64,000 nt of DNA, taken from Flemingiibacterium sp045636145. Lineage in GTDB: Bacteria > Bacillota > Clostridia > Oscillospirales > CAG-272. The notes under the pieces are model-generated. The model worked only from the letters and a program-made list of their open reading frames with translations. It was not told where the DNA came from and did not search any database. Position 1 is the first letter of the stretch. Every line of letters begins with the position of its first letter. Of the stretch, positions 63,299 to 64,000 are shown piece by piece. Made by a program: the position numbers and the translations under genes. The stretch spans positions 62,001-126,000 of the forward strand of contig JAZTWV010000047.1 in assembly GCA_045636145.1 (NCBI GenBank), written 5' to 3'.

Positions 63299-64000
63299 TG
63301 GATTCTTTTGAAAAGTACGTAGGTCAGGTGTTTGACAAGCGCTACAGAATTATAAAAGTCATAGGAATCGGCGGAATGGCAGTGGTATTTGAAGCCACCG
63401 ACCTTCTTATGCGGCGAAATGTAGCTGTCAAAATGCTTAAGGATGACATAAATAACGACACACAGGCGGTCAAGCGTTTTATCAATGAGAGCAAGGCTGT
63501 TGCCATGCTTTCACATCCGAACATCGTAAACATTTACGATGTTTCCGTTAAGGACAACCTTAAATACATCGTAATGGAGCTTGTTGAGGGTATTACGCTT
63601 AAAAACTATATTCTCAAAAAAGGTGTTCTCAGCTTCCATGAGATGATAAATATTACCGAGCAGATACTGTTAGCACTTGATCATGCTCACCAAAAGGGAA
63701 TTGTACACCGAGATATTAAGCCGCAGAATATTATGATGCTGAAAAACGGCGTTATAAAGGTGGCGGACTTCGGTATAGCCAAGCTTCCCAATGCCGAGAC
63801 GGTAACTATGACCGATAAGGCCATCGGAACGGTATTTTACATCAGCCCCGAACAGGCAAGCGGTAAGACTATAGACCGCAGAAGCGATATATATTCTCTT
63901 GGCGTTACAATGTACGAAATGGCAACAGGCAAGCTGCCATTTGTGGCGGACAGCCCTGTTACGGTTGCCATAATGCAGGTTAAAAACCGTCCGCGTCCTC
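63295..64000 (+). CDS. prkC: Ser/Thr protein kinase PrkC/Stk1 (cut by the window end)
   Basis: The first 235 codons of a Hanks-type kinase are visible, with no stop before the window ends. The Gly loop is GIGGMAVVF (about 24-32), the ATP lysine is Lys46 in VAVKML, HRDIKPQN gives catalytic Asp140 and Asn145, and DFG is at 158-160. The activation segment TMTDKAIGTVFYISPEQA has threonines that are usually autophosphorylated. Family members continue with a membrane segment and external PASTA repeats that sense muropeptides; those lie outside. AAAGGAG precedes ATG 63295 (ATG 63298 also possible). Confidence 0.95.
   Translation, partial: MMDSFEKYVGQVFDKRYRIIKVIGIGGMAVVFEATDLLMRRNVAVKMLKDDINNDTQAVKRFINESKAVAMLSHPNIVNIYDVSVKDNLKYIVMELVEGITLKNYILKKGVLSFHEMINITEQILLALDHAHQKGIVHRDIKPQNIMMLKNGVIKVADFGIAKLPNAETVTMTDKAIGTVFYISPEQASGKTIDRRSDIYSLGVTMYEMATGKLPFVADSPVTVAIMQVKNRPRP

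Noticed and set aside
1..64000. CRISPR array, transposon, integrase, prophage, rRNA or tRNA genes
   Set aside because: I looked for regular direct repeats, transposase-type frames and tRNA-like cloverleaf ends and saw none. A tRNAscan and repeat search would settle this.

Overview
The window looks like a chromosomal segment from a Gram-positive, low-to-moderate GC anaerobe of the class Clostridia, probably an Oscillospirales/Ruminococcaceae-type gut bacterium. The evidence is Firmicutes-type operon order, strong AGGAGG-like ribosome sites, sigma-A promoters with exact 17-base spacers, and families such as RemA, WhiA, RapZ, YugP, a SpoVB/MurJ-type flippase and PrpC/PrkC. The genus cannot be fixed by reading alone. 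Almost everything is core housekeeping. I see no rRNA, tRNA, CRISPR array, insertion sequence, prophage or integrase.

Region 1 (1-13.7 kb, + strand): the 3' end of a prenyl synthase gene (ispA type), a divergent-PAP2 protein, tlyA, nadK, argR and recN, then tyrS, a HAD phosphatase, murB, rapZ, whiA and dnaE, and a small membrane protein. Two usual neighbours are missing: dxs from the ispA-tlyA block and yvcK from the rapZ-whiA block. The yvcK position holds about 180 bp rich in palindromes.

Region 2 (13.8-18.3 kb, +): a class A penicillin-binding protein, TspO, a DUF4430-like lipoprotein and a DUF4830-like protein, separated by clear terminators.

Region 3 (18.4-30.9 kb, -): one group, transcribed leftwards from a promoter near 30.93 kb, encodes an MBL-fold hydrolase, gltX, glnS, a secreted GH26-like protein with a copper-amine-oxidase-like tail, and metY, ending at a terminator near 23.5 kb. 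A second group is secA followed by two related membrane proteins of unknown function that share an internal repeat.

Region 4 (31-45.5 kb): a PpiC-type lipoprotein (+), a lipid-II/polysaccharide flippase-like protein (-), gdhA (+), a histidine phosphatase (-), a HerA/DUF853 ATPase (+), a uracil permease-upp operon (+), a heterodimeric ABC exporter (+) and an AI-2E family membrane protein (+).

Region 5 (45.4-53.1 kb, -): two tandem large secreted subtilases. The upstream one has a full catalytic set; the downstream one appears catalytically degenerate. Next come an atypical type III pantothenate kinase and an ECF-transporter S component, a probable pantothenate uptake and activation pair.

Region 6 (53.2-64 kb, +): yicC, remA, gmk, rpoZ, priA, def, fmt, a YugP-type metallopeptidase, rsmB, rlmN, prpC and prkC (cut by the window end). 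This is the conserved Firmicutes cluster linking nucleotide metabolism, replication restart, translation initiation and Ser/Thr phospho-signalling. coaBC, often found between rpoZ and priA, is absent here.

I did not find a convincing new defence or mobile system. The best leads are the pseudo-subtilase pair, the repeat-containing membrane proteins after secA, the GH26-like protein inside a tRNA-synthetase/methionine operon, the palindromic whiA leader, and a terminator hairpin that contains the tspO ribosome-binding site.
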